Shown here one piece after another: positions 55,325-64,000 of a stretch of 64,000 nt of DNA (position 1 is its first letter; the number at the start of each line of letters is the position of its first letter). This stretch comes from Paenibacillus endoradicis (GTDB lineage Bacteria; Bacillota; Bacilli; Paenibacillales; Paenibacillaceae). Location: the NCBI RefSeq assembly GCF_024721975.1, contig NZ_JANQBB010000001.1, forward strand, positions 434,001 to 498,000, given 5' to 3'. The position numbers and the translations under genes were made by a program. The notes beneath the pieces were generated by a model. That model did no database searches, had not been told where the DNA came from, and was given only the letters and a program-made list of their open reading frames with translations.

Positions 55325-55588
55325 ATGTTACCAGAGCGTACAGGTTTTATTATATGGGTTAGCGATATGAAGGCAGCTAGAGGATTGGAACGTTTCGGTA
55401 CAGTTCATTATATGTCCCGTAAGCTACATTATGTTGTGTTGTATATGAATGCTGACAAAGCGGAAGAGCAACTCAAGCAACTTCATCGACTTGCTTATGT
55501 TAAAAAGATCGAAAGATCTTATCGTAATGAGATTCCAACAGAATACAGTAAAGATGTTGAAGATAAAACTAGAGCATACAGCATTTAG
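55325..55588 (+). CDS. ylbG: YlbG-family (DUF2129) protein
   Basis: 87 residues: GFIIWVSDMKAARGLERFG and VVLYMNADKAEEQ match YlbG. Function unknown. The gene order ylbF-ylbG is the same as in Bacillus. GGGAGG precedes ATG 55325, and the hairpin element described above overlaps its leader. Confidence 0.93.
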   Translation: MLPERTGFIIWVSDMKAARGLERFGTVHYMSRKLHYVVLYMNADKAEEQLKQLHRLAYVKKIERSYRNEIPTEYSKDVEDKTRAYSI

Positions 55589-55607
55589 TATGTGAAGGTA
55601 TGACAAG

Positions 55608-55655
55608 GAACTGAGGCAAATGTAGTTTTTACTACCTTTTCTCAGTTCTTTTTCG
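55608..55655 (+). terminator. Rho-independent terminator after ylbG
   Basis: GAACTGAG pairs with CTCAGTTC, with further pairing of AGTAG-type bases in the loop region, then TTTTTC. Confidence 0.7.
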
Positions 55656-55741
55656 TTTTTAATAGCAAAGTTAGTCAATTGATAAGTTGCCGGTTAGTCA
55701 GTTAATTAATGGGCTCTTTAAATTCATAAAACACTTATTAG

Positions 55742-55767
55742 GGGTAGCAGATGCTATCCTTTTTTAG
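55742..55767 (+). terminator. Second terminator-like hairpin
   Basis: GGGTAGCA pairs with TGCTATCC over a tight loop, followed by TTTTTTAG. Confidence 0.55.
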
Positions 55768-55939
55768 TTTCATCAGAAAATTACTTTTAAGTTATAAATA
55801 GAATATATTTCCATATTTTTTTTTCGGTATATAGTAATTAATTTGATCTTCATGTGTATTTGTTGGAAAATTCACCCAAACATGTTAATATAGGAATATA
55901 GATATAGGCTTTAATACCTAGTCCAAGGAGGAGCATAAT

Positions 55940-56377
55940 ATGAGAGAGAAGCGGACAAGGCGTTGGAGTACATATGAAACTTTTTATATTGAGCTTGGTA
56001 CAAAAAAAGTGGCAGACATTCATATTACAACGCATGCTGAGAAACGTTGGAAAGAACGCGTCAATCTATCACCTGTTGGAATGCAACATATCGCAGATTA
56101 TATGTGGGATAGCTTGAGACGATCAGCTATCAAGATGTATTACCAAGGGGAAGAAGAAGCCTATATCATTGATGATGATCTTGTGTTTATTGCGGATTTT
56201 ACTGAATCTGATCATGACAAAGATATATTAGGTAATCCCTTGCATCGTATGCATGTCATTACTTTTCTCGGTCATTTATCCGAAGTTGTACAACTTAGAG
56301 ATTTAAAGTCATATTACACTTGGTTAAGACATAATCGGAAAATGAATTTATTAAAAAATAGTAGAACGATAAGATGA
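55940..56377 (+). CDS. Conserved-looking protein of unknown function, 145 aa
   Basis: I do not recognise this protein. It is soluble, with a basic N-terminus and C-terminus. The part THAEKRWKERVNLSP resembles the small beta-rich TaqI- or RelE-like HxxxR pattern seen in several short Bacillota proteins, and DDDLVFIADFTESDHD is acidic. GGAGGAG before ATG 55940 shows it is translated. It is a single-gene unit between terminators. Confidence 0.7.
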   Translation: MREKRTRRWSTYETFYIELGTKKVADIHITTHAEKRWKERVNLSPVGMQHIADYMWDSLRRSAIKMYYQGEEEAYIIDDDLVFIADFTESDHDKDILGNPLHRMHVITFLGHLSEVVQLRDLKSYYTWLRHNRKMNLLKNSRTIR

Positions 56378-56479
56378 TCAATCGCAACTGTTTTTATTCA
56401 GTAATTACATAATGACAAGTAACTAATTACGAATGTCCCTTAAAAATAATGCTACACCAATACGAGACATGTATGTTAA

Positions 56480-56527
56480 GAAGAGGCTACTATTCAAGGT
56501 CACTGATCTTGAATAGTAGCCTCTTTT
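56480..56527. terminator. Strong terminator hairpin
   Basis: AAGAGGCTACTATTCAAG and CTTGAATAGTAGCCTCTT are exact complements, followed by TTGG on the plus strand. It closes the 145-aa gene. Confidence 0.85.
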
Positions 56528-56637
56528 GGCTAACTAATGATTTATATTGAGAGATCAGGACTAAAGTAACGAAACCTATGTATTATAATATTTTGGAAGT
56601 TGTTGTATAATGGCAACAGTAGAAAGGTGGGAAAGAC

Positions 56638-57549
56638 ATGGCCTTAAATTTTCATCAATTACATATTTTCCATACCGTTGCGGATCGAGGTAGTTTCTCT
56701 GCCGCAGCCCAAACTTTATATATGACTCAGCCAGCGGTAACGATGCAAATCCAATCTCTCGAAGAATATTTTGGTACAAAGTTATTTATGCGCTCTACGA
56801 AAAAAATTGAGTTAACTGAAGCGGGAAAAGTACTGTTACCCTACGCTAAGAAGAGTATTGATTTGATCAGAGATACAGATATGGTGATGTCTAGTTTTAC
56901 GAAACAACTGAAAGGTCGTTTGCAATTAGGGGCAAGCTTAACGATTGGTGAGTCTATTCTCCCACGCTGGTTAGGACCTTTCGGTAAGGAATTTCCTCAT
57001 ATCGGTATTAGTATGAAGGTTATGAATACGACTCATCTTATTGAGGAAATCGAGAATCATCAACTTAATTTTGCAATTATCGAAGCACCAATTCAGCATC
57101 CTGATATGCATATTGAAGCAGTGATGGAAGATGAGTTGGTCCTTGTTGTACCAAGCGATCACCCACTTGCAGATTTGGAAAAATTGCAACTTGAGGATGT
57201 ACTACAATATCCATTTATACTACGTGAACAAGGTTCAGGAACAAGGCAAGTTATGGAAGATAAACTCATTGCTAATGGCTTTGATCCTCTGCAATTAAAA
57301 ATTGTTATGGAACTAGGAAGCACAGGGGCAATCAAATCAGCCGTAGAAGCAGGACTAGGTATATCATTCTTATCGATATCTTCTGTGAAGCATGAAGTTG
57401 CTCTTGGACTTATTAAAACATTACCTATTGAGAATGTAACGTTTAAGCGTCAATTTTATTCCGTGTATTTGAAATCATCTTTATTGCCTATTTCGGCAGT
57501 CACGTTTTTGAACTTTCTAAGAGAGAGGGACTTAAGTCAATGGCTATAA
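56638..57549 (+). CDS. LysR-family transcriptional regulator
   Basis: 303 residues. The N-terminal winged helix reads FHTVADRGSFSAAAQTLYMTQPAVTMQIQSLE, split as FHTVADRGSFSAAAQ and YMTQPAVTMQIQSLEE; the C-terminal part is a periplasmic-binding-type effector domain with LREQGSGTRQ, seen in CysL/YwfK-like regulators. AAGGTGGG precedes ATG 56638. It overlaps the PHP gene by ten bases, and divergent targets are not seen. Confidence 0.92.
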   Translation: MALNFHQLHIFHTVADRGSFSAAAQTLYMTQPAVTMQIQSLEEYFGTKLFMRSTKKIELTEAGKVLLPYAKKSIDLIRDTDMVMSSFTKQLKGRLQLGASLTIGESILPRWLGPFGKEFPHIGISMKVMNTTHLIEEIENHQLNFAIIEAPIQHPDMHIEAVMEDELVLVVPSDHPLADLEKLQLEDVLQYPFILREQGSGTRQVMEDKLIANGFDPLQLKIVMELGSTGAIKSAVEAGLGISFLSISSVKHEVALGLIKTLPIENVTFKRQFYSVYLKSSLLPISAVTFLNFLRERDLSQWL

Positions 57550-58397
57550 TTCAAACTACTATAGATATGCATGTTCATACGACTGCTTCAGATGGATTAT
57601 TTTCACCTACAGAAATTGTAGCAATGGCAGCGCAATTAGGGTTAGCTGCGGTAGCGATAACAGATCATGATACAACCGCAGGGGTTAAAGAAGCGCTAAT
57701 AGCGGCTGAACAATTTCATATTAAGTTGTTACCTGGAATAGAAATTAGTACCGTCGCTGATGGACAAGAAATACATGTGTTAGGTTATTTCACGAATAAT
57801 GACGATGAACTTTGGCAACAGCGCCTTATCCAATTAGGAGCCACACGTGAAAGTCGTAATGAGATGTTACTTGCGAAGTTGAATGAACTTGGAATAGTTA
57901 TAACATGGCAAGAAGTGATTGAGATTGCCGGTGATGCCCATGGATCTATTGGCAGACCTCATTTTGCGCAAATTCTTATTAATAAAGGGTATGTGAACAA
58001 TAAGCAAGAAGCGTTTGATCAGTATCTTGGAGAGCATGGGAAAGCCTATGTGCAACCATTACGAATTCATCCATCAGATGCCTATCAATGGATTAAGGAG
58101 GCTGGTGGAGTGGCAATTCTTGCACATCCTGGCATCTATCACAACGATGCGCTAGTCGAACAATTGTTACAAGCTGGAGTAGACGGAGTGGAAGTTAATC
58201 ACTCCGATCATACACCAGACCAAATAGAATACTACCAATCGTTAGCTAAACGATACAACTTGCTAATGACAGCAGGATCAGATTTCCATGGTATTGATGA
58301 ACAGGGTACTCAAATTCATGGTCAATTAGGCAGTGTAAGTACGTCTATGGAAGTGTACGACCAGATCTATTTACTTCATAGGTCGCGAATGCAATAA
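57540..58397 (+). CDS. PHP-domain phosphoesterase (RNase AM/TrpH-like)
   Basis: 285 residues. Metal-binding PHP motifs: DMHVHTTASDGLFSP, ITDHDTTAG, LPGIEISTV, HPGIYH and GSDFHG. Homologues include YciV/RNase AM, a 5'-3' exonuclease for short RNAs and for 3',5'-bisphosphonucleosides. The overlap with the LysR gene and a GAGAGGGA site nine bases upstream support ATG 57540. Confidence 0.9.
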   Translation: MAIIQTTIDMHVHTTASDGLFSPTEIVAMAAQLGLAAVAITDHDTTAGVKEALIAAEQFHIKLLPGIEISTVADGQEIHVLGYFTNNDDELWQQRLIQLGATRESRNEMLLAKLNELGIVITWQEVIEIAGDAHGSIGRPHFAQILINKGYVNNKQEAFDQYLGEHGKAYVQPLRIHPSDAYQWIKEAGGVAILAHPGIYHNDALVEQLLQAGVDGVEVNHSDHTPDQIEYYQSLAKRYNLLMTAGSDFHGIDEQGTQIHGQLGSVSTSMEVYDQIYLLHRSRMQ

Positions 58398-58408
58398 TCT
58401 TTCATAAT

Positions 58409-58460
58409 GAAACAGGCATGTATGTCTCCACGGAAGTGAGGACGTACATGCCTGTTTTTG
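58409..58460. terminator. Terminator between the PHP gene and rqcH
   Basis: ACAGGCATGTATGTC pairs with an imperfect GACGTACATGCCTGT, followed by TTTTT. The A-run on the other side allows use by rqcH on the minus strand as well. Confidence 0.85.
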
Positions 58461-58469
58461 GTTAGTTCC

Positions 58470-60281
58470 TTATTTTATAACTTGAGGTAAAGCTTTTAAT
58501 CTCGCTTCATCAGGAGTAATAAATACAGTTTTCTGATGATCGTAGATGACGAAACCAGGTTTTGAACCACTTGGTTTTTTCACATGACGAATTAGTGTGT
58601 AGTCTACTGGTACGAGACTAGAGGATTTCGCTTGCGAATAATGAGCAGACAGCATAGCAGCTTCTTCTAACGTTGGATCTCCAAACTCAGTACTACGAAT
58701 AACGACATGAGAACCAGGAATATCTTTCGTATGTAGCCAAGTATCGTTCGAACTAGCTAGTTTGTTTGTCACGTACTCATTTTGTAAATTGTTCTTACCT
58801 ACAAAAATTTCAATACCTTCTGATGAAGTGTAGCAAAGTAGTTTTGGCTTCGCATTTTTCTTCTTTTTAGGTCCTCTACGGACACGTTCACGTAGATATC
58901 CACCACTTACAAGCTCTTCGCGAATTTCTTCAATGTCGCCAATTGCTGCGATTTCAAGTTGTTGCAAAATATTGTTGAAATACTCAATTTCTCGCCCCGT
59001 TATTTCCATTTGTTCTAATACAACAATTTGACTGTTTTTTTGTTTACTATAGCGCTTGAAATAACGCTGAGCATTTTCAGAAGGTGTTTGTTGAGGATCT
59101 AACTCAATCTTAACGGTTGCTTGATCTTCATCGTAATAATTGACTACTTCGACGAAAGTATCTCCACGGTTCATCTGATGCATATAAGTTGTTAACAACT
59201 CTCCAATAATACGGAAACGGTCTGAATCCTTGGCTTCCGTTAATGTTGCTTCAAGTTTAGTTAACTTCGTTATATTCTTCGCTTTCTCGTTCTGAACAAA
59301 ACGAATGAGATCACTAGCACGCTGCTTAACCGTATCGCGCTCTGCTTTGTCGCCATAGAAAGCTTCTAGACATTCACTAATTGTGCTGTACGTAGAATGC
59401 TCACCTGCAATATGAGTAAGTGCTGTGATAGAGAAGGCGGGTTTACTGGTCTGCTCATTTCTAATAATGATCGGGTGATACTGCTTCTCTTGAACTTGTT
59501 GCTGTAATTGGTTGAAGCTTTGCCATAATGCTTGCCAATCTTCAATTTCCAATGAACCTCCAAGCAACATTGGACGTTGTTCAGCGGGTAACCACTCTTC
59601 ATACTCACCTGTTAATCCGCGATAAATTAGTTCTTTGGCTAATAATGGACTTAATCCACTAAAGCTATTAACTAACTGCTTACTTGTTAAGCAATTGTCA
59701 GTTGTTAATTCCTCATTGTGAGACAAAAGAATTTCTTCGAACTGAGCATAGCTATTCACCGTAAGTGGATCAATTTTATGCTGCTCAGGTGGCGAAGTAT
59801 AGCTACTGCCTGGCATTACGATACGATAACTACTTAGTGCTGGTGTAACGTGATGAATTCCATCATGAATATTTCCTGTATTTGGATCAACAAGAATGAT
59901 ATTACTGTGACGACCCATAATTTCAATAATGATCCGTTTGAAGGAAGTGTCACCAACTTCATCTCGATGACGAATATCTAGATGAATGATTCGCTCACGA
60001 GTAACTTGCGAGACGGCTTCAATTACACCACCTTCACAATATTTACGCATAAGCATACAGAACATAGGTGCTTCTAGCGGATTGCTATATTGGGCTGTTG
60101 TCCAATGTACACGCGGGTAAGTAGGGTTGGCAGAAAGCAACAACTTACCTTGTACACCATTGCCACGTACGCTAAATACAAGCTCATGGCTCGTAGGTTG
60201 ATGTATTTTAAGGATTCTTGCGCCTACACAAGCTTGAAGCTCGTCCACAATTGATTTTGTTACTAATCCATCCAAAGCCAT
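58470..60281 (-). CDS. rqcH: RqcH, NFACT-family ribosome quality control protein
   Basis: Binds stalled 50S subunits with peptidyl-tRNA and directs C-terminal alanine tailing that marks nascent chains for degradation. 603 residues: NFACT-N (1-130, with HLDIRHRDEVGD), a helix-hairpin-helix part, coiled coils (about 300-420) and the NFACT-R domain with DTWLHTKDIPGSHVVI. ATG 60281 is chosen since GTGAGG precedes it; the open frame extends five codons further. The neighbour is a Ca2+ ATPase, as in Bacillus yloA-yloB. Confidence 0.94.
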   Translation of the reverse strand: MALDGLVTKSIVDELQACVGARILKIHQPTSHELVFSVRGNGVQGKLLLSANPTYPRVHWTTAQYSNPLEAPMFCMLMRKYCEGGVIEAVSQVTRERIIHLDIRHRDEVGDTSFKRIIIEIMGRHSNIILVDPNTGNIHDGIHHVTPALSSYRIVMPGSSYTSPPEQHKIDPLTVNSYAQFEEILLSHNEELTTDNCLTSKQLVNSFSGLSPLLAKELIYRGLTGEYEEWLPAEQRPMLLGGSLEIEDWQALWQSFNQLQQQVQEKQYHPIIIRNEQTSKPAFSITALTHIAGEHSTYSTISECLEAFYGDKAERDTVKQRASDLIRFVQNEKAKNITKLTKLEATLTEAKDSDRFRIIGELLTTYMHQMNRGDTFVEVVNYYDEDQATVKIELDPQQTPSENAQRYFKRYSKQKNSQIVVLEQMEITGREIEYFNNILQQLEIAAIGDIEEIREELVSGGYLRERVRRGPKKKKNAKPKLLCYTSSEGIEIFVGKNNLQNEYVTNKLASSNDTWLHTKDIPGSHVVIRSTEFGDPTLEEAAMLSAHYSQAKSSSLVPVDYTLIRHVKKPSGSKPGFVIYDHQKTVFITPDEARLKALPQVIK

Positions 60282-60435
60282 AGCTGTAAACCTCACTTTA
60301 CTATTTCATATCTCTATCATGCCATAACTTTTGTGAAAACTTAAGTGCTTTAGGGATATTTTATAAGTTGTCCGAATACATTTACGTTAGAAAGGTTGTC
60401 TAGCAAAATGGACAAATACAGGAGGGAAGCAGAGA

Positions 60436-63195
60436 ATGAGTCAAATTCTATGGCATCAATTAAATCGTGAAGAGCTTACTGAAGCACTAGAAAGCTCGGA
60501 AGTACGCGGCTTAAGTCAGGATACTGTCACTGAGCGATTGTCACAAAATGGGTTGAACGAGCTAGCAGAGGGCGTAAAAGTATCGCCAATTCATCTGTTT
60601 TTGAACCAATTTAAAGATTTTATGGTGTTAGTACTGATGGGGGCTACGCTAATATCTGGCCTTCTTGGCGAATATTTAGACGCGATAACGATTGTTACTA
60701 TTATTGTTATTAATGCAGTGCTTGGCTTTGTTCAAGAGTATCGAGCTGAGCGTTCTTTATTAGCATTAAAAGAAATGTCTGCACCAATGGCTAAAGTATT
60801 GCGTGATGGGAAGCAAATATCGATCGCGGCGAAAGAGGTAGTTGTTGGCGATATTGTGCTAATTGAAAGTGGAGATCGCGTACCAGCAGATATTCGTTTT
60901 CTTGAGGCGAACAATTGTTATGTAGAAGAATCAGCGCTTACTGGTGAGTCCATCCCAGTGTCAAAGCATGAGAGTTCGCTACGTGAAGCGGATCTTCCAC
61001 TAGGGGATCAACGAAATGTTGGCTTTATGGGCACTTTAGTTACACGTGGTACAGCAATAGGGATCGTAATTCGCACAGGTATGGCAACTGAAATGGGTAA
61101 AATAGCGAACTTGATACAATCAACAGAAGAAATGCAAACTCCACTGCAGCATCGACTGGAACAACTAGGGAAAATATTAATCGCCGTAGCCATTGCACTT
61201 ACTTTAATGGTTGTCGTAGCAGGAATTATGCATGGACAGCCAGCTTACGGAATGTTCCTGGCAGGGGTTAGCTTAGCCGTTGCTGCTATTCCTGAGGGGT
61301 TACCTGCAATCGTTACTGTCGCATTGGCATTAGGTGTACAGCGTATGATCAAACGTAAAGCAATCGTACGTAAACTACCTTCGGTAGAAACATTAGGCTG
61401 TGCATCTGTTATTTGTTCTGATAAGACAGGCACACTTACTCAGAACAAAATGACTGTCACGAATGTATGGCTAAGCGATCGTGCTTTGTCTGTAACAGGT
61501 CATGGATATGTACCTAATGGTGCGCTATTCGAGAATGGTCGTGAAGTAGATACTCGTCATGACAATTCAATTAAACGATTGCTACAAATTAGTGCGCTAT
61601 GTAATAATGCGAGGCTCGTTCAAAATGAAAATATAGAGCGAAAAGGGAAAAATCAAGTAGAACAAGAGGAATGGTTACTTAACGGAGATCCAACCGAAGG
61701 TGCTCTGTCCGTACTTGCTACAAAACTGGGATCTCCAGCGAAAATGTTGGAAGCATTATATACAAGGGTCAAAGAATTTCCGTTTGATTCCGAACGTAAG
61801 CTAATGTCGGTTGTGCTATCACATCAAGGTGGTAGAATTGTCGCAGCAAAAGGTGCACCCGATGTTTTATTAGAACAATGTTCACATATTTTGTGGCAAG
61901 GGAAAGTCATTAGTTTAACCCCTGCGTTACGTCAAAAATGTGCTTCTGCCTATGAACAGATGGGTAAATCAGCACTTCGCGTACTTGCGATGGCGTATCG
62001 TGAACTATCTAGTTACGATCGATGCGAACAAGTAGAAGATGCAGAACGTAGTCTTATCTTCGTTGGTTTAACAGGTATGATTGATCCGCCACGAGCCGAA
62101 GTGAAAGATGCGATTTCTACATGCCGAGCGGCTGGCATCAAGACAGTAATGATTACAGGCGATCATCAGCTTACTGCAGAAGCAATAGCTGGTTCATTAG
62201 GGATAATTCCGCGAGGCGGCGAATCGATCTCTGGACGTCAACTTGAAGCGTTAAGTGATGACGAACTCGACAAACGTGTAGAAAATATTTATGTTTATGC
62301 CCGTGTCTCTCCTGAGCACAAGTTGCGAATCGTTCGTGCATTGCAACGAAAAGGTCATGTCGTCGCGATGACTGGTGATGGGGTTAATGATGCACCTGCA
62401 ATTAAAGCTGCAGATATTGGCATTGCAATGGGGATTAACGGTACAGATGTTACGAAGGAAGCATCATCTCTTATTTTAAGTGATGATAATTTCTCTACTA
62501 TCGTTGCCGCCATTGAAGAAGGTAGGGGCATCTATGAAAATATCCGGAAATTCATTCGTTATCTACTAGCATCCAATGTGGGTGAAATACTTGTGATGTT
62601 CTTGGCGATGATGGCAGGACTTCCATTACCGCTTGTACCAATTCAGATTCTATGGGTTAATCTTGTGACGGATGGGTTACCAGCGATGGCGTTAGGAGTA
62701 GATCAGGCAGAAAATGATCTCATGAAACATCGTCCACGTAAGGCAAAAGAAAATATATTCTCACGTCGCTTAGGTTGGAAAATTATTAGTCGAGGAATAT
62801 TGATCGGAGTATGTACACTTGCTGCTTTTTGGGTAACGTTGCAAGAGGGTGATCTTGTTAAAGCTCAAACTGTTGCTTTTGCTACACTCGTTATTGCTCA
62901 ACTTATCCACGTATTTGATTGCAGAAGTTCACGCTCGATTTTCCATCGTAATCTACTGCAAAATAAATATCTGTTGTTAGCTGTATTATCTTCCCTTATC
63001 TTAATGCTTGGCGTTATGTATATTACACCATTACAGCCTATCTTCAATACAGTTCCGATCGGTTTACGTGAGTGGAGTCTTGTCGTTGTAGCTGCTGCTA
63101 TTCCTTCTGTTTTCTTCGGAGTGGGAAGTGTAATGAGTGGAAACAAATCTAAGAAAAAAAGTAACAAATGGAATTCAGCTGCCAAGGCTGCTTAA
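60436..63195 (+). CDS. Calcium-type P-type ATPase (PIIA)
   Basis: ATP-driven cation pump in the membrane, 919 residues with about ten helices. Motifs: TGES in [15 protein letters not shown] in AIPEGLPAI (ion site), phosphorylated aspartate in [25 protein letters not shown] and [22 protein letters not shown]. The sequence and the neighbouring rqcH match Bacillus YloB, a Ca2+ ATPase expressed late. AGGAGGGAA precedes ATG 60436. Confidence 0.94.
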   Translation: MSQILWHQLNREELTEALESSEVRGLSQDTVTERLSQNGLNELAEGVKVSPIHLFLNQFKDFMVLVLMGATLISGLLGEYLDAITIVTIIVINAVLGFVQEYRAERSLLALKEMSAPMAKVLRDGKQISIAAKEVVVGDIVLIESGDRVPADIRFLEANNCYVEESALTGESIPVSKHESSLREADLPLGDQRNVGFMGTLVTRGTAIGIVIRTGMATEMGKIANLIQSTEEMQTPLQHRLEQLGKILIAVAIALTLMVVVAGIMHGQPAYGMFLAGVSLAVAAIPEGLPAIVTVALALGVQRMIKRKAIVRKLPSVETLGCASVICSDKTGTLTQNKMTVTNVWLSDRALSVTGHGYVPNGALFENGREVDTRHDNSIKRLLQISALCNNARLVQNENIERKGKNQVEQEEWLLNGDPTEGALSVLATKLGSPAKMLEALYTRVKEFPFDSERKLMSVVLSHQGGRIVAAKGAPDVLLEQCSHILWQGKVISLTPALRQKCASAYEQMGKSALRVLAMAYRELSSYDRCEQVEDAERSLIFVGLTGMIDPPRAEVKDAISTCRAAGIKTVMITGDHQLTAEAIAGSLGIIPRGGESISGRQLEALSDDELDKRVENIYVYARVSPEHKLRIVRALQRKGHVVAMTGDGVNDAPAIKAADIGIAMGINGTDVTKEASSLILSDDNFSTIVAAIEEGRGIYENIRKFIRYLLASNVGEILVMFLAMMAGLPLPLVPIQILWVNLVTDGLPAMALGVDQAENDLMKHRPRKAKENIFSRRLGWKIISRGILIGVCTLAAFWVTLQEGDLVKAQTVAFATLVIAQLIHVFDCRSSRSIFHRNLLQNKYLLLAVLSSLILMLGVMYITPLQPIFNTVPIGLREWSLVVVAAAIPSVFFGVGSVMSGNKSKKKSNKWNSAAKAA

Positions 63196-63301
63196 TTGAA
63201 TAATTGTGCAAATATTAGTACAGATCATCAATTCTCATCTCTCTCGTCATTCGATATGCTTAATGACACATAGAACAACGCGATGGCGAGGAGAGAGAAA
63301 T

Positions 63302-64000
63302 ATGGAATTCACTAAAATGCATGGACTAGGAAATGATTTTGTAATCGTATATGGGGAGCAACAATTGCCTGAGAATGCTTCTGAATTAGCGCTACAAATA
63401 TGTAACCGTTACTTCGGGATTGGAGCAGACGGTCTTGTATATATATTACCTTCTGACAAAGCAGATTTTCGTATGCGAATTATGAATTCCGATGGTACAG
63501 AAGCAGAACAATGCGGTAATGCGATTCGTTGCGTATCCAAATACGTATATGATAACAATTTGACTGATTCCGAAGAAATAACAATTGAGACTTTAGGTGC
63601 GGGTGTACAAAAAGTACAATTAATGGTTAATGATGGTATGGTTGAAAAAGTTCGTGTAGATATGGGAGCTCCGATCTTACACGGTCTAACGATACCAACT
63701 ACAATTGATAGTGATCACATCATTGAGCAGCCAATCGAAGTGAATGGACAACAGTTTACATTTACCGCTGTATCTATGGGTAATCCACATTGTGTAATCC
63801 CGGTTGAGGATGCTGCTACACTAGATTATTCGGTTATTGGCCCAATTCTAGAAACTCATGAACTATTTCCTAAAAAAATTAATGTTGAATTTATAACGGT
63901 TTATAATCGTTCACATATTGAAATGCGCGTGTGGGAACGTGGTGCTGGACCTACATTAGCATGCGGTACTGGGGCATGTGCTACTCTTGTAGCATCTGCT
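63302..64000 (+). CDS. dapF: Diaminopimelate epimerase, 5' part (cut by window end)
   Basis: Converts LL- to meso-diaminopimelate for lysine and peptidoglycan synthesis. 233 codons are present and the frame is open at the window end; about 40-50 residues are missing by comparison with the family. Both catalytic cysteines are present: C71 in EQCGNAIRC and C221 in ACGTGACAT. The N-terminus MEFTKMHGLGNDF is standard. AGGAGAGAG precedes ATG 63302. The 106 bases between it and the ATPase gene show no terminator. Confidence 0.96.
   Translation, partial: MEFTKMHGLGNDFVIVYGEQQLPENASELALQICNRYFGIGADGLVYILPSDKADFRMRIMNSDGTEAEQCGNAIRCVSKYVYDNNLTDSEEITIETLGAGVQKVQLMVNDGMVEKVRVDMGAPILHGLTIPTTIDSDHIIEQPIEVNGQQFTFTAVSMGNPHCVIPVEDAATLDYSVIGPILETHELFPKKINVEFITVYNRSHIEMRVWERGAGPTLACGTGACATLVASA

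Larger units (their letters stand above)
55589..55939. other. Intergenic stretch with two terminator hairpins
   Basis: Hairpins at 55608-55655 and 55742-55767. I see no gene in the remaining AT-rich sequence. Confidence 0.6.

Noticed and set aside
55296..55360. Upstream open frame beginning ATGAAAAGTTTTGG in the leader elements
   Set aside because: A Met-Lys-Ser-Phe frame opens in copies 1, 3 and 4, but no ribosome binding site precedes it, the downstream parts differ, and copy 2 has ATA instead of ATG. The conservation is better explained by RNA pairing.

Overview
The window looks like a chromosomal segment of a low-GC, endospore-forming Bacillota, most likely Paenibacillaceae. The gene content points that way: ccpA, rpsD beside a dgcP-type cyclase, acuA/acuC opposite acsA, a flotillin pair, ylaN, ylbF/ylbG, yugN, rqcH beside a Ca2+ P-type ATPase, spore photoproduct lyase, and a bacterial XPB helicase. 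Strong GGAGG ribosome binding sites and many U-tailed terminators agree. The species cannot be fixed from sequence alone. I saw no rRNA, tRNA, CRISPR array or intact transposase.

Layout. 1-13.2 kb is metabolic core: gnd, a shikimate kinase plus divergent EPSP synthase pair, a CoA-binding protein, a YdcF-like protein, an EIICBA PTS transporter translationally coupled to ptsI, a convergent DJ-1/PfpI gene, VanZ, a zinc-ribbon protein, then ccpA-mtnN. 13.2-31 kb is an accessory region. It holds a broken oxalate decarboxylase, decayed fragments, an AraC/DUF4386/epimerase group, splA-splB, methyltransferases, small secreted and membrane proteins, an extra methionine aminopeptidase, a GyrI-type AraC regulator, VOC, EcsC, a phage-like fragment and a PadR/HAAS-like pair. 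A family of degenerate short repeats is found only here. 31-44 kb returns to core: acuC-acuA divergent from acsA with a near-consensus cre site, a class A PBP with FN3 domains, nfeD-floT behind a sigma-W-like promoter, rpsD with a long leader, and dgcP. 44-64 kb holds an M29 aminopeptidase, an HPr-like protein without the active histidine, ylaN, an Asp23 protein, a SEDS protein, yugN, an M20 amidohydrolase, a dead nuclease-like lipoprotein, an XPB helicase with its partner, ylbF, ylbG, a LysR regulator, a PHP protein, rqcH, a calcium ATPase and the 5' part of dapF.

How the genes connect. Carbon catabolite control is a theme: ccpA, an Enzyme I, a sugar permease, an HPr-like protein that keeps the Ser46-type region, and a cre site at acsA all lie within 46 kb.

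The most novel signal is a short leader element upstream of four otherwise unrelated genes (the 99-aa gene ending at 1695, the PfpI gene, yugN and ylbG). Each copy has a conserved 5' block, a paired arm, a loop of 25-29 nt, and a complementary arm that runs straight into the Shine-Dalgarno sequence. One copy carries a compensatory C-G to U-A change, which suggests a conserved RNA structure that I cannot match to a known riboswitch or leader family.
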